A stretch of 64,000 nucleotides of DNA, from the NCBI GenBank assembly GCA_016110215.1, contig JADWQD010000008.1, positions 186,001-250,000 of the forward strand. The letters are read 5' to 3'. The first letter of the stretch is position 1. Every line of letters starts with the position of its first letter. The position numbers were made by a program, and so were the translations under genes. Of this stretch, positions 1 through 11,187 are shown piece after piece. Source of the stretch: Capronia americana. Lineage: Eukaryota; Ascomycota; Eurotiomycetes; Chaetothyriales; Herpotrichiellaceae. Below the pieces are notes generated by a model. The model ran no database searches. It saw only the letters and a program-made list of their open reading frames with translations, and was not told where the DNA came from.

Positions 1-415
1 TCCGACGGCATGATCCTCCAACTGGGCAGAGATTTGCAGTCTGCCTTAGAGACCGCCGATTTCTGGTTTTCTGAGGAACAAGGGATCACGTCGGTTTCCG
101 ACATGCTGCTGTGGGCAACTGCATTGGGTGCTATGGCCGCGACAACCGCTACTATAAGGACGTGGTTTGTAAGAAGACTGACATCGCAACTATGTGCTGA
201 TGAGAGGCTATGGGAATGGCAAGTGTTCAGATCCTTGATGTGCAGGTTTCTGTGGTGGCGGCCTGTCTGCGATCATCCTGGTCAAAGGGTCTGGGGAGAA
301 GCGTGCAGCTTTGACCAACCAGTGACTGGCAATGGAGATTGTCCAGGGGTGCTGGCAACGAGCTAAGCTGAAGCCTCGGGCAGACAGAGATATCAGGCGG
401 TTTCGGAGTCTCCCA
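1..415. other. Window edge, no gene assigned
   Basis: A short plus-strand open frame (10-366, 118 codons) has no recognisable domain and no partner exon in the window. The stretch lies downstream of the cation transporter on the minus strand and probably includes its 3' UTR. I see nothing else. Confidence 0.4.
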
Positions 416-1792
416 TCACAATTCTTTCTTCAAGAAATGCTCCGGCCGATGCTCAAATTCGTAGTCCACATGGACGTACGCCCTCTCCACATTGGGAAGG
501 CTCTCCAGTTTCATCTGTAGATCCTCTGCGATATCATGGCTGACTCTCAAACTCTCCTCTGGATCCATTACCACGTCAACTTCCACAACCAAGCGGGGGC
601 CGCTATGCCAGGCACGGACTGTGTCAATGTGCTTGATGCGATCGGAGTGGGTCATTGACACATAGGTGATGAGCTGCTGTGTTTCAGTGTCGGCGGAAAT
701 ACCGATGAGGAGTTGAAACTCGGCGTAGGAAGTATGTAGCCACAGCACCGAGATGAGCACTGACAGGACGATGGCACCAGCCGGATCGATCCACCATCGT
801 AGTTTGCTGCCACCCACCGACGTCAGAACACCGAAGCCATTGATGAACAGGTCGTTGCGGTGATCTTCCCACAAGATACGGACTTGCGAGTATTGGTTTC
901 GGAGAGCCCAGCAATAAAGGAACAGGCCGAGCTTTGTGCAGAACGCAACCGTCACGGCGATGACAGAGGGCAGATGAAATGACTTTGTGTCCTCTTCGGA
1001 GCCCCGTACGAGTTCCTGAACAGAGAAGGCGATAAGAATGAGAGACACAGAGGTCATGAGGAAGCAGAAGACAATATTGCCCGCCGTCTCGATTCGGGCC
1101 CGACCAGCGGGGAATTTTCGTGCATCGACCTTCTTGACGGCTTTGTTTGTGAGAATGAGCGTGATATTGGACATAGGGTCAAAGATTGCATCGGCCATGG
1201 TCGTGAAAAGCGAAAGTGAGCCCGAGGCAATGGCGCCATAGAGCTGCAACACGGCGAGGAGGATATTTGCCACGAAGCTGCCATACACGGCGATCTGGTA
1301 GCGCAGCTGTGTCGAGTCTTGAATTTCTCTTGCTTCTCTAACATGCTCGTCCACTGGCTTCAGCAGCCGCTGAATTTGTTCGTTCTGCGACTCATAAAAG
1401 TCCTTGATCTGGGATTGTTTGGACTGTCCTGTTAAGTGTAATGGATTGCATGCGTACTGCCGCTTGCGCGCGGTATTGGCAGACATGCGGTCGAGTTCGG
1501 AGCGGGACTTCAGCCGTCGCGTCAGGTCTAGAGGGTCAGATGCGGAGGCGTGGGTAGGAGACTGGCTCTCGGCGTCGAATGTTGAAGCAGTCCGATGGCG
1601 TGAGATCATGTCTTCATCGTGTTGCGTGCTAGATGCGGCGGCGGCCGAACTCTTCGCCTCGCCGTGTAAGAGATGGGGATTCGGCATAGGCTGGTAGAGG
1701 GGATGTGTCACCCCAGAGCCGCGCTGAGCATGCTGAGGGCTCTGCGTAAGCTCCATGAAGTGCTGCATTCTGGATCCAGCGTTGCTCGTCAT
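416..1792 (-). CDS. Cation diffusion facilitator (CDF) family metal transporter
   Basis: A single-exon gene encodes 458 aa, the usual size for fungal CDF proteins. The first ~160 residues are a hydrophilic, Ser/Ala/His-containing cytosolic region. A membrane domain of about six segments follows, from residue ~165 to ~370. TM2 carries the acidic metal-site motif DAIFD and the later pair appears as EDHRND, matching the two-site D/H arrangement of CDF antiporters that export divalent cations (Zn, Mn or Fe) from the cytosol in exchange for protons. The last ~90 residues (from about ISADTETQQL) form the cytoplasmic CDF dimerisation domain with a VDVVMDPEESL strand. The sequence resembles the fungal group often annotated as mitochondrial or Mn-type CDF, but the metal cannot be read from the sequence. 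The ATG at 1792 gives an uninterrupted frame and no splice signals are needed. Confidence 0.88.
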   Translation of the reverse strand: MTSNAGSRMQHFMELTQSPQHAQRGSGVTHPLYQPMPNPHLLHGEAKSSAAAASSTQHDEDMISRHRTASTFDAESQSPTHASASDPLDLTRRLKSRSELDRMSANTARKRQYACNPLHLTGQSKQSQIKDFYESQNEQIQRLLKPVDEHVREAREIQDSTQLRYQIAVYGSFVANILLAVLQLYGAIASGSLSLFTTMADAIFDPMSNITLILTNKAVKKVDARKFPAGRARIETAGNIVFCFLMTSVSLILIAFSVQELVRGSEEDTKSFHLPSVIAVTVAFCTKLGLFLYCWALRNQYSQVRILWEDHRNDLFINGFGVLTSVGGSKLRWWIDPAGAIVLSVLISVLWLHTSYAEFQLLIGISADTETQQLITYVSMTHSDRIKHIDTVRAWHSGPRLVVEVDVVMDPEESLRVSHDIAEDLQMKLESLPNVERAYVHVDYEFEHRPEHFLKKEL

Positions 1793-3811
1793 GGTAAAGG
1801 CCGCTGAGGTGAAAGGAAAAGCTGAACGACTGATTTAGCTTCACCTTACCGTTTCGAGGTCGTAGGATACGACAACGGCCGGTCAAGAAGTATGCTGGAG
1901 CACGATACGTAACGATGAGCAAGATGTGAGTGAAGGGTGAGATTCCACTCAACCACCACAGACTCTGGGGTTGAAGTGGCGGTGGGCGGAGTAATCCTCC
2001 ACCAATCACTGGCGCACGCCTGCGATCGAAGCTACGCCGAACTCAAATGCGAAATACGCAGAGTTTGTTCTTATGTCTCTCTCGAATGGTTGATCGCAGC
2101 AGAAAAATGCCTCCTGTCGCATCGACGAGGCACGCGGATGTAATTGACGCAATAGAGACCCAGGACTACGCCCAACCTACACATGCTAAGTTCTTGCCAC
2201 ACGTCTCGTCTGCCAGGCCATATGCTGTTCTCAGCCAAACTTGACTCTCCCGGACTCGTTGGCCTCTCCACTACTGCTCGCAATAATCATCGCCCGGGTC
2301 TGCTCTTCTGACCTGGCAGATGTCTGAGCTCTGGCTCGTAGGGGGGCCTGTCAACTCAGTCGGTTCTCTCTCAGCGGCTCGCTCGCATCGAGTTCGGCAC
2401 GTGGCCGTCTTTCATCTAGTTCGCCCCGCCCAAGAGTCCTACGGAATGGATTGCCTCGCAGCTCAGGCCTCTTGTACGGGATCATTGGCTGCCGCTGCTA
2501 CGGGCGACGCTCCTCTCTGCTTGCGCTGCCCTAATTTGAGCAGCAGGAATGCTACGACAAGTACGGATACTGCGTGCGTAAGATCAAGAGCTCCCAACAC
2601 TAACGGTCACACGAATGCCCACCTTCGCGCTGGCCCTGAGACCGTTGGAATGGGGACTCGACTTAGGTGAGCTGGACTCAGTTGCACCACTAGCCGAAGC
2701 GGTTAGGGCCCTCTCCAGCGTCCTCGATATGCCTGGCGACAGTGATGCGTACTGCTCCCAGCCTGGAACGATGGTGGTGTAACCGCCCCTGATTGGGCTA
2801 AGGTGGACGGCGCCCTGTGCTCACCCCGCGTCTCGCCATTCAGGTAGTGGTGGTCGACACAGCAGTATCACAGTCCTTTGGCGCGGGGCTACCCCGTACG
2901 AACGTCGACAAGCAATGACAAAGCTTCGTTCCAAGCTCTTCGGTTCCCTTGGCCGGCGTAAACCCTTGGCTCAGTGGTATCAGGTTGATGACTTGGATAT
3001 ACCGATATATCAACACCACCCATGTAGTTGAGGACGCTATCTCGAGCAAGGTGCGGCCATGCAGATTGGAGGCATATTCGATTATCCGCATCCTGTCCTG
3101 GGAAATCGTTCAGGCGGTAATGTAAGAGGTTTGAAATAACCAGCCTTTTGACAAAGGCTTCGCTTGTGGCAGGCGAAGCCAGCCCCGAGCAGCGCGGCAG
3201 CGCACTGTGATCCTTACGGGCACGAACTCGCAGGGTCTTGTCAACGTCCTGACAACGTATCTATGGTGGACATTCGGCGTAAATATTAAGCGGCAATGGC
3301 ACCCTGGCAGATGTCTGGACAAATCGAATGCCGTCTCATCCGCTCTCCCTCCACGTTTCGAAGCAGAAACTAGGGACGGCTTCCCCAGACGAGGCTAATC
3401 GACCCATCTTGGGCACACACCCCCCGCACGAACAACCCACGAAGTTCCCCAGTGGCTTACAAGCCTTTCCAAGGATCAGCACAAGCACTTTCCCTTGGCG
3501 GCTTGTTTCGACGTTCGAGGCGGGATCTGGGGCTATCTGGGTGCACACCCACTCACCCCGGTAGCGTCCACTGATTCAGCGCCCACGGGGCGCTTCTCCA
3601 ATCCGGGGCGAACCAGCCATCTTTGCCGTTAACGGTAAGCCGACTTCCAGCGTTCGTTTTGGATCTTATTATATCCTCTTCGATAAGAGAGTCCACCTCG
3701 CCCCTACCAGTGCCTCCCTGATTGCCACCATCTACTCCTGAACGAGTGGAACGGGTGAAAAAAGGTGAAGCACGACTCAAGAAGAAAGTCATTCAAGTCC
3801 ATTGAGTCATC
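1793..3811. other. Divergent intergenic region between the CDF and SulP genes
   Basis: About 2 kb separates two divergent ion-transporter genes, so it should contain both promoters. Several open frames of 60-116 codons occur on both strands, but none shows a domain, coherent codon use or flanking splice signals. I found no repeat or RNA gene. Confidence 0.4.
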
Positions 3812-5962
3812 ATGGCTTCAAAGATTGTCGATAATGTCAAGACCTCACTCCAGACAGACGTGAACTGGAAACAGGCTCGACGGTATGCCGGCGTTAGCGT
3901 CCGTCGCGCTCCCTATGCAACCGCCCTCTACGTTCTCGAGAAGGTGCCCATTGTGGGCTGGTTGCCACGGTACAATTATCGATGGCTCATCAACGACTTC
4001 ATCGCTGGCCTCACGATCGGAATCATGCTCGTGCCCCAGGGATTGGCATATGCTAAGATTGCCACTATTCCAGTCCAGTATGGACTGATGGCGAGTTGGT
4101 TCCCGGGTATCTTGTATGCGTTCATGGGGAGCTCCAAAGGTACACAATCCGATAAGGGAGACACTGCCCTAGAATCCTAAATGAACTGACCATGCCTCTT
4201 GGTTGCAGATCTCTCAACCGGTCCCACTTCACTGATCGGACTGCTCACGGCAGAGATTGTCAAGGACCTCGTCAAGGAGGGCTACCAGGCACAGGATGTA
4301 GCCGCTGCAGTCGCTCTGGGCATGGGCATCTACGGCATGGCCTTGGGATTTCTCAAACTCGGATTTCTCTTGGACTTCGTCTCCACGCCCGTCTTGAACG
4401 GGTTTATTTCTGCAGCCGCAATCGTCATCGCCCTAGGCCAGGGCGCTTCTCTCCTTGGCGAGGATGGCGGCAGTAGCGCGACGGCGGATGAGATCCACAA
4501 CATCTTCTCGCAACTACCTGACGCCAGTGGATTGACCTGTGCCATTGGGTTCACCGCAATTTTCATCCTCGTCGCTCTTGAACAAGTCGGCAAACGATGG
4601 GGAAGCAAGAGCCGGATTGCGTTCTACTTCTCCATCAGTCGTGCATTCATCTGCGTGCTGTTGTACACTGGAATCAGCTATGCGGTCAACCACAAAAAAG
4701 ATGAAGACGACTACCTCTGGGCCGTTGCCAAGGTCAAATCTGACGGCATCCATGCCAAGGCAGTGGACAGCAAGCTCTTTAGCAAGGTCATCGGCCGCAG
4801 TATTGCTCCTTTTGTGGCTGCTGCTCTAGAACACACCGCAATTGCCCGTGGCTTTGGTCTCCGCAACAATTACACCCCTGACATCTCTCAGGAGCTCTGC
4901 TACCTGGGCGTGGTGAACATGGCCAACAGCTTCTGGGGCGCCATGGGTGTGGGTGGGGCGATGTCAAGAACATCAGTCAACTCAGGCTGTAAAGTCCGCT
5001 CACCTCTCGGAGGCGTCATCACGACTGCAGTGGTCCTGATCACCATTTACGAACTTACCGGTGCCTTGTATTGGATTCCCAAAACAGTGCTTTCCGCCAT
5101 CGTTATCACTGCTGTGTGGCCGTTGTTCGGCACCTGGCGGACCTACTACCACTACTGGCGAACATCGTTCACGGATTTCGTTGCCGCAATGCTTACCTTC
5201 TGGCTGACTCTTTTCAAGTCATCCGAGATCGGCATCGGTACGGGCGTTGGCTGGTCCATCTTCGTCTGCCTGGTCCGACAAGCGTTCAAGCACATGGACA
5301 ACATCAATTCGGCTTCAACGTCCGAACTTGTGCAGTCGATTGACGACTCAAAGCGCATGCCAGACCATATTCCGGCCGACACGCAGATTTTCTCATTTGC
5401 CGAATCCATGTTCTTCCCGAATGCCCAGAGGTTCAAGACCATGATCTTGGACGTCGTGAAAACACATCACGCACCTTCTATCATGTCCCCCGAGAACATA
5501 GAGGCTGAGAGGACCTGGTCGGTTGTGGGCGAGAAGAGAGTCGCGAAACTCAGAAGGGAGGCTGGCATCAGCAATATGTCAGCTCTGCCTCCTCTAAGGC
5601 TGCTCATCCTCGATTTCACCAAAGTCAACCACTTCGATAGCACAGCCAGCTTGAAGCTTCACGAGCTGTGCAATGAGGTCAAGAAGTACGCTGGCGACCG
5701 AGTCGAGATCAGGTTCGTCGGGCTGAACCCATATGTGCGTTCGCGATTCGAGCGTGCTGAGCCGCGCTGGACGCTGCTTGACGCATCGGATCAGGCTGCA
5801 TCAGAGACCAAGGAGGACTCGGAAATTGAAGTGGCTCCAAAGGACCCGGTTGTCAAGGTATACCGAAGCTGCAGGGATGCCATGTCTGCTGCAAGACACC
5901 AAGAGCCCGAAGAGATTGTTGTGGACGAGAAAATGCCAACGGAGCATTATGAGACTGTTTGA
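3812..5962 (+). CDS. SulP-family sulfate permease with STAS domain
   Basis: Two exons (3812-4139 and 4209-5962) encode 693 aa. The 69-nt intron is fixed by the family signature: exon 1 ends in GSSK plus one base, and exon 2 continues as DLSTGPTS, the SulP motif that precedes TM3. A CTGAC branch site lies just upstream of the acceptor. Residues ~60-450 form the multi-span transport domain, with QGLAYAKIATIP early and GAMSRTSVN later. Residues ~470-620 form the cytosolic STAS domain, including the strand LLILDFTKVNHFDSTA. SulP proteins carry sulfate or related oxyanions into the cell, usually by proton symport at the plasma membrane. At 693 aa it is shorter than the major ~800-aa fungal sulfate permeases, so a vacuolar or alternative-anion role cannot be excluded. 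Confidence 0.9.
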
Positions 5963-7517
5963 GATTCCGGCTGCCTTGGAGCTTGATGTGATGGGCGCCT
6001 GGTGCGCGGCTCCTGGTGGTGATTCTGCTTCATCTGTGACGTGTGTGTGTGACGACCAATGTATGAACTTTGCTAAGTGAGCGATTGAGACGCGGGCTTG
6101 CAAAGAAAGCAAGGCAGCTCGCTTGGTAGCTGAATGCCTAGCCGATTTCCTTTTCCAGATGCAGAGATCGAAATCGTTAGCTTGAATAACTCAAGCTTTG
6201 TGACTTGCTTGTCCTTCCAACCCTCGCATCGTGACACTAGGCTCTTCAGCTTGTGCAGCCTTTACGTCAGATCCTGTATCATGGGACGGCAGTCTTAGGT
6301 GAGGTTGACATCCCTCGCGAATCTGCAAGCAGGGGTAGAACCTCTGCGCCTCGCTACACGGGATATGCCTTTGCACCATATATCCGCACTGCTATACCAG
6401 GTTTCGCTCCACCGGCGACAGCGGTAGAATGTTCAGCCAAGGATTTCTCCTAGGGCAATTCTCTAGTGCCGTATCTTCTGTTGCCGCCTTTTCTATTCTC
6501 CCGTTTTTTGCTCCCTCCAGATCCGGACGTGCAGAGACATGTTCGTTCGTCGCCTGAAAGTTTATCCTCTTCGCTACTCTGCTTGAAGCCTCGGAAGTCG
6601 AGCAACAGCTGAGATGTGAACATCCACGGGCTGGGGTTTTGCTCCGGTGAACGTCCAGGTGTCATTACTTGTAGAGTCGTTTGGGAGCGGCACGCTCTAG
6701 GTGAGTCGCAGGTGAGCTCGAGGGCAGAGGCCAGTTGTCCTATGACGCCAAGTCAAGTCGGATTCATCCGGCTCGACAATCTGGAAACCGCCAATGTTTT
6801 CCGTGGTGTCTTCGACAGCTGTACTCGTACTGAGAGGAATGCCAAGGCTTCGACAACAAATAGACAAGGCTAGTTCTCAAGGAGGGTACAGCACCTTCCT
6901 CTTCTCATCCTTGGAGTTATCTAATGATGGAGAGTCAAGGTACGCCTAGTTAATGATTGATTCCTATTGTTACGCGCTGCCTACCCGTGGGCTGTCCTTT
7001 CCAAGGAGAGCCGCCGTTCAGTGCGAGTGGTACTCTCGAGAAAGGGAAGTCCATAGCTCGAGAGGTCAGGTGCAAAAAAGGTCAAAGAGGGATTGGACTG
7101 GCGTGCCGCACTTTTGGGTCCTCGTTGGTGCTGGGCGCGGTGAAGCAGGTTCATGGATGAGTGCCGTGTCAGAGTAAGGAGTGAAGACGCCAAGGGGAGG
7201 AGCCGGCTATCTGACTGTCACGTGCAGATCACGTGATGAGAGACGGGGCTGGGCATGACTTGCTCTAAGGAACTTTGGGGTCGCACGTGAAGTCGGAGGA
7301 GCTGCTCTTTAAGCGCATGGGCGCCAAGTCGCGGAGTGAACTGAGAATTGCGCGTCACGCTCTCGTCATGCGACTGCGTCAAGATCAAGTGCACCGCCTC
7401 AATTGGCATTGCGATTTCATCCACAGCCGATCCCATCCGCAAGTCTTCACCTTCTCGATATCCTGTGCACCCTAGAAGCTCTATCTCTATCCAAATCACG
7501 ACCACATATTTGCACAG
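5963..7517. other. Intergenic region, no gene recognised
   Basis: This 1.5-kb stretch holds the 3' side of the sulfate permease and the promoter of the zinc-ribbon gene. Small open frames on both strands show no domain. The one clear structure is the CACGTG cluster at 7219-7289, described separately. Confidence 0.4.
7219..7289. promoter_or_regulatory. Three CACGTG E-box palindromes upstream of the zinc-ribbon gene
   Basis: CACGTG occurs at 7219-7224, 7230-7235 and 7284-7289. The first two are 11 bp apart, about one helical turn. The hexamer is expected about once per 4 kb, so three within 71 bp is unlikely by chance. CACGTG is the core site of fungal bHLH factors such as the Cbf1 type. The cluster lies ~230-300 bp upstream of the ATG at 7518, a normal promoter distance. 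Which factor binds is not known. Confidence 0.5.
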
Positions 7518-7959
7518 ATGGCCTTCTTTTTCGTGGTGGGAACGAAAGGTCAGGAAGCTGCGCAAGGCGCCGCTCAGGCTGTTTCAACTGACGGTTTCTC
7601 CAGATTTCACGAGCCCCTTAAAGGGCTACGAGGGTGTAACTGCGCAGTGCCACAACTGTGGAAACTGGGCAGCTCATCCAATTCAATCCTGGGACTGGTT
7701 CACCTTCTGTTTTGTTCCAATCATCCCGCTAGGAGGAAAGCATAAAGATGTGAGTCGACCAGAGACGCCGACACCTCTAGCTGGACTGACGTGTTGGTTC
7801 CAGCTCGCTTGCTCCATCTGCCGATTCCGTCAAGACATACGTAACCGACCCGATGTTGGCTCAATGCAAGGTCAAGGACCGATGCCTCCACATCAGCAAG
7901 GACCGCCGCAGGGCTGGGGCGGGCCTCCCCCGGGTCCAGGAGGGCCGCAATACAAGTGA
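7518..7959 (+). CDS. Small zinc-ribbon protein (fungal zinc-ribbon_15 type)
   Basis: Three exons (7518-7548, 7604-7749, 7804-7959) encode 110 aa. Both introns (55 and 54 nt) have a CTGAC branch site and a CAG acceptor. After a hydrophobic start (MAFFFVVG), the protein shows the first knuckle CHNC, the block WDWFTFCFVPIIPLG, the second knuckle CSIC, then RFRQDIRNRPDV. This is the conserved core of short fungal zinc-ribbon proteins of unknown function. The last ~30 residues are rich in Pro, Gly and Gln. The splice between HKD and LACSIC is what brings the second cysteine pair into frame, which supports the model. No biochemical role is established for the family as far as I know; a membrane-proximal location is suggested by the aromatic-hydrophobic stretch. 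Confidence 0.82.
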
Positions 7960-9681
7960 GGAAACACGACAGACCTGAACATGGCAAGAGCTAAGGCGTT
8001 ATGGAGCCGGTATGCATAATGAATGCGGCGCAGCGGAGTCCGTACCATCGATATTGGTTGTACCACCAAAAATTACCTGCCATCACAGCGGCGCAGCAGC
8101 GATTTTCGATTCCCTGAAGCTTGGACCTCTCATTTCGAACCGATATATAATCTCTGTCGTCCATTTCCAAATGTTCCTCGCAACCTGTTGAAATCCCCTT
8201 GGGCCGAAACCAGCAAATGCTCAAGATCACTTTCCGCATCACCACAGCACCATTTTTTGATCTTCTGTCGGGATCGCGGGAATCGCTTGTCTATCCCCTT
8301 GGAATCACGGCCCGGGCTGCAAGCACCCTGGGCATCATCTCGGCAGCCTCTACTAATCCTCCAGCCGACATCCCCGAGCATGGTCCGTCATACCCAACTG
8401 TCCTAGCCCAATGATTCCCTAGCTGCGTCTATGGATCTACTATATTGGGTAAGCTGCCGCCGGCTATCAAATGTTGGTTTGTTGCTTGCACAGCTACAGA
8501 ACGGCCCACCGAGAAGAATGTTCTTTCCTGAGTGGCAGACTTCGAGGGAACAAAAGATGCAAGTGGTTCCGTTAGAGAGGCCTTGTTCGATCATGGGAAT
8601 CATGGCATACGGCGACCCGGCCGGGTCGCGTTTTACGGAGGGAGAAACTATACTTCGAGGCCCCGCCAGCAAAATCGTGCGGAGTGTACGACTTCCAACC
8701 CACAGACAAGCAACAACAGGCATTTCCTTGGGCCCAATTGCTTCATATTCTCCTTGTTTCATGCCAATGTAATCCATACTGGCAGGACGTGTGCCTCTTG
8801 AGCAAGCTCATCACCACTGACACTCCGTACATCTGGGCGCGGGGAACAATTTGCTCTCGGCGAGGAGTGTCTAAGCGTCCTGTGGGAGAAGAAGATGGAG
8901 ATGGGACTGTAACCCGTAGATATATTGAAATAGCTAGCTTTCCGTCGGCGTTCTGCTCAGGCGATGGAGGGATCAATGGCAGCAGGAACGGGGAATAGAT
9001 AGTGTGATAGTTCTGTTTCTTGTTGATAACTCCTACGGTCAGGTATACAGCCGTAGATGACGCACAGCTTCGGCAGAACATCGGCAGATAAAAGTGACTC
9101 CGCGGCCAAGGCAAAATGTCCTACTGTACACAAGGAGACCTGAGCTTTCTTCTCCTTCTTCTTCTCCTCTCTATGCGCCGCTCCCCATCCGCTGCGTTCT
9201 CTGCTACAAACAACGAGGTGCTCCTGTTGTCGCGACAGTCGAGCGTTCGTTCTTTTCTTGCAGATGAGAAATTCGGAGTAATCTTCAAGCTTTCATCTCT
9301 GCTTTGGATCGGTTTCGATCCACTGCACAAGGTACTGCCCGCGAGGGCCCGGCACGATTTCGTGCTCGCGTCTGGCATCAGAAATTTACAGGGCCTCGAG
9401 ACCAGCACTCTCGCAGTGTTCGCGTCTCGAGGGATTCCCTATGGAAGAGCCGTCGCGAAGATTGCTTGGGCGCGAAAGCGTACCTCAACTTTAGTGCAAT
9501 CGCAGCGGAAATCTACCATTTCAATATTTGAGATGGCTTGGTTTCAATTCGATTCCGATTACTCTGGGGAGCGGCGCCATCATTTTTTTTTTTAATGTAA
9601 GTGTTCAGCCTGATTTCCTCGGAAAGTATGGGATGCTGCTAACGGATTTCGACACTGTCCTTCCTCTGCGCGACATAGGAA
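7960..9681. other. Intergenic region, no supported gene
   Basis: Overlapping open frames of 80-160 codons lie on both strands. The longest (9116-9595, plus) starts with a run of leucines encoded by a pyrimidine-rich tract and ends at a T-run, so it looks like low-complexity DNA. I find no domain and no splice pattern. Confidence 0.35.
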
Positions 9682-10192
9682 TCAGTGGCCATTGACCCCG
9701 TTTACGCCATTCACACCATTGACACCATTTGTCTCCGGTCTGGCTTCGAACTGCTTGAATGTGTCCAGATCGACCTGCCTCAAAGCGCTATCTTCGGTCG
9801 CCTCGAGCACAACCCTGGGCACAGCGTTCCTGTTGATCCTGCCATCCTGGAAAGCTTGGAATGCCTCTAGCCATCGTGACGTGCACAAACACCACTTGCA
9901 GCCACCTCTCAGACCTGCGCCGCGAAGGTCATTCCCTTGTGAAGCACTGAAATCCAAGAACTCTTCCGAAACAACGCCAGCCACGGCGTGATTGCCAAAG
10001 TCAGCAGCACCTGTCCTGCAATATCCGTCTCGGTAGAAGCCTGTCACAGGGCGATTGGAGAAAAATTGGAGGGGCTGTCTGAAGACTGTGTATGTCAGTG
10101 CGCTGTTCTGTACCGGTATAGGCAACCGGGGTTTGGGGGACGAGAGTTTCTAGCACAACACGGGGGATCTCACCATTCAGATGGGCAGCCAT
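9682..10192 (-). CDS. DUF2237 family protein
   Basis: Two exons on the minus strand (10174-10192, then 9682-10085) encode 140 aa. Exon 1 is only 19 nt (MAAHLN plus one base) and ends at a consensus GTGAGA donor. Joining it to exon 2 gives LNVFRQPLQFF, the expected DUF2237 start. The core contains RPVTGFYRDGYC, DFGNHAVAGVV, EFLDFSASQGNDL and CKWCLCTSRW, with the conserved cysteines in place, and ends with PRVVLEATEDSAL. DUF2237 proteins are small and found in bacteria and fungi; their function is not known. The last ~15 residues are five near-identical Asn-Gly-Val units encoded by a 9-nt repeat (9688-9732), a tail outside the domain. Confidence 0.85.
9688..9732 (-). repeat. 9-nt coding minisatellite (Asn-Gly-Val)x5
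   Basis: Five imperfect 9-nt units encode the Asn-Gly-Val repeat at the C-terminus of the DUF2237 protein, directly before the stop codon. The units differ mainly at third positions, so the repeat is slightly aged. It keeps the frame, so copy number could vary without breaking the gene. Confidence 0.8.
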
Positions 10193-11187
10193 CCTGCCTT
10201 CTTGAGATACCTCACGAGGTGGCTGCGGCTTTCCCGACCCGAACACTGGAATTCCCAGCACTCGAGCTTGAAGGCTTTGCCAAATGCTGAAATAGCGTAC
10301 AGGGCGCGAGAATGGCTGGAGCCGCCGCATAAACAACATCCGACTCCAGGTATTGCCTTAGATTGGTTGCTGTATTCTTGGGTGCTTCTGTTGTGAGTCG
10401 CGAGTGAGGACCAATTCAACTGCGGTTTTGGATCCAGTAGTGGTGACGTAACTCAGAATAAGCATTGCCAAGCTGCCCACGCTGCGTCTCGAAGAAACGT
10501 TCTCGGACTGGTACGAGTGTCGTACGATCACTTTTGAATCTCGAGACTCTGATCGTGAGAGTCACTCCGAGACGCTGCTTTCTTTCACTTCACAGGGTGC
10601 GGGCCGCGACCTCCAATGATCGCCGAGGCACTCTCCAGTACGGATGAAGCATTTCCTGTACGAGGGTACGGCAATCACCAGAAGACGACTCTTGGAGCTT
10701 CACCGGCTACTCTGTGATTATGGCGATCCCACCGGATGACTTACGCGATTCTTCTTTTCGGATGCACATCGAATGCGTCTCATTGGTCGTACGCAGACGA
10801 TAGCCTGATCATTGCTCGATTACCCCGGTTTTTCATCAGCTCCGAGAGTTCTCCAGCTGATGCGGAGACGTAAGTCTGATGTCGCGGATATGGAACCGGC
10901 AGTGAACCCGTTCTCATCCCGCAGTCTGCCACTTGTGCAATGCAAAGCTATTCTATCGTTCGTTTTCTTCGTCGCATTGTACACTGGCCATCTGTCGTTG
11001 ATACCCGCGTATGGTTACGCCCGTAGGCTTCGTCTCAGGGTCGGAATATCTGCTTCTTCATTGCCGCGTACCTGTGGGGAAACAAAGCATTTCCTTTGAC
11101 CCGTGGGGTTGGCGCCAACCATCGAAAGTATAAGAACAGGTGGGAATCGACTGTTGCTGAATCTTCCAGTTCCCTCCCGTCCAGAAG
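10193..11187. other. Divergent promoter region, nothing else seen
   Basis: This ~1-kb stretch separates the divergent DUF2237 and FAD monooxygenase genes. Short open frames only; no repeat, RNA gene or conserved domain is visible. Confidence 0.4.

Noticed and set aside
10..366. 118-codon frame at the left edge
   Set aside because: No domain, and the position fits the 3' flank of the CDF gene; a partial gene from outside the window cannot be excluded.
9116..9595. 159-codon plus-strand frame
   Set aside because: Low-complexity leucine run at the start, T-run at the end, no domain, and no upstream promoter context.
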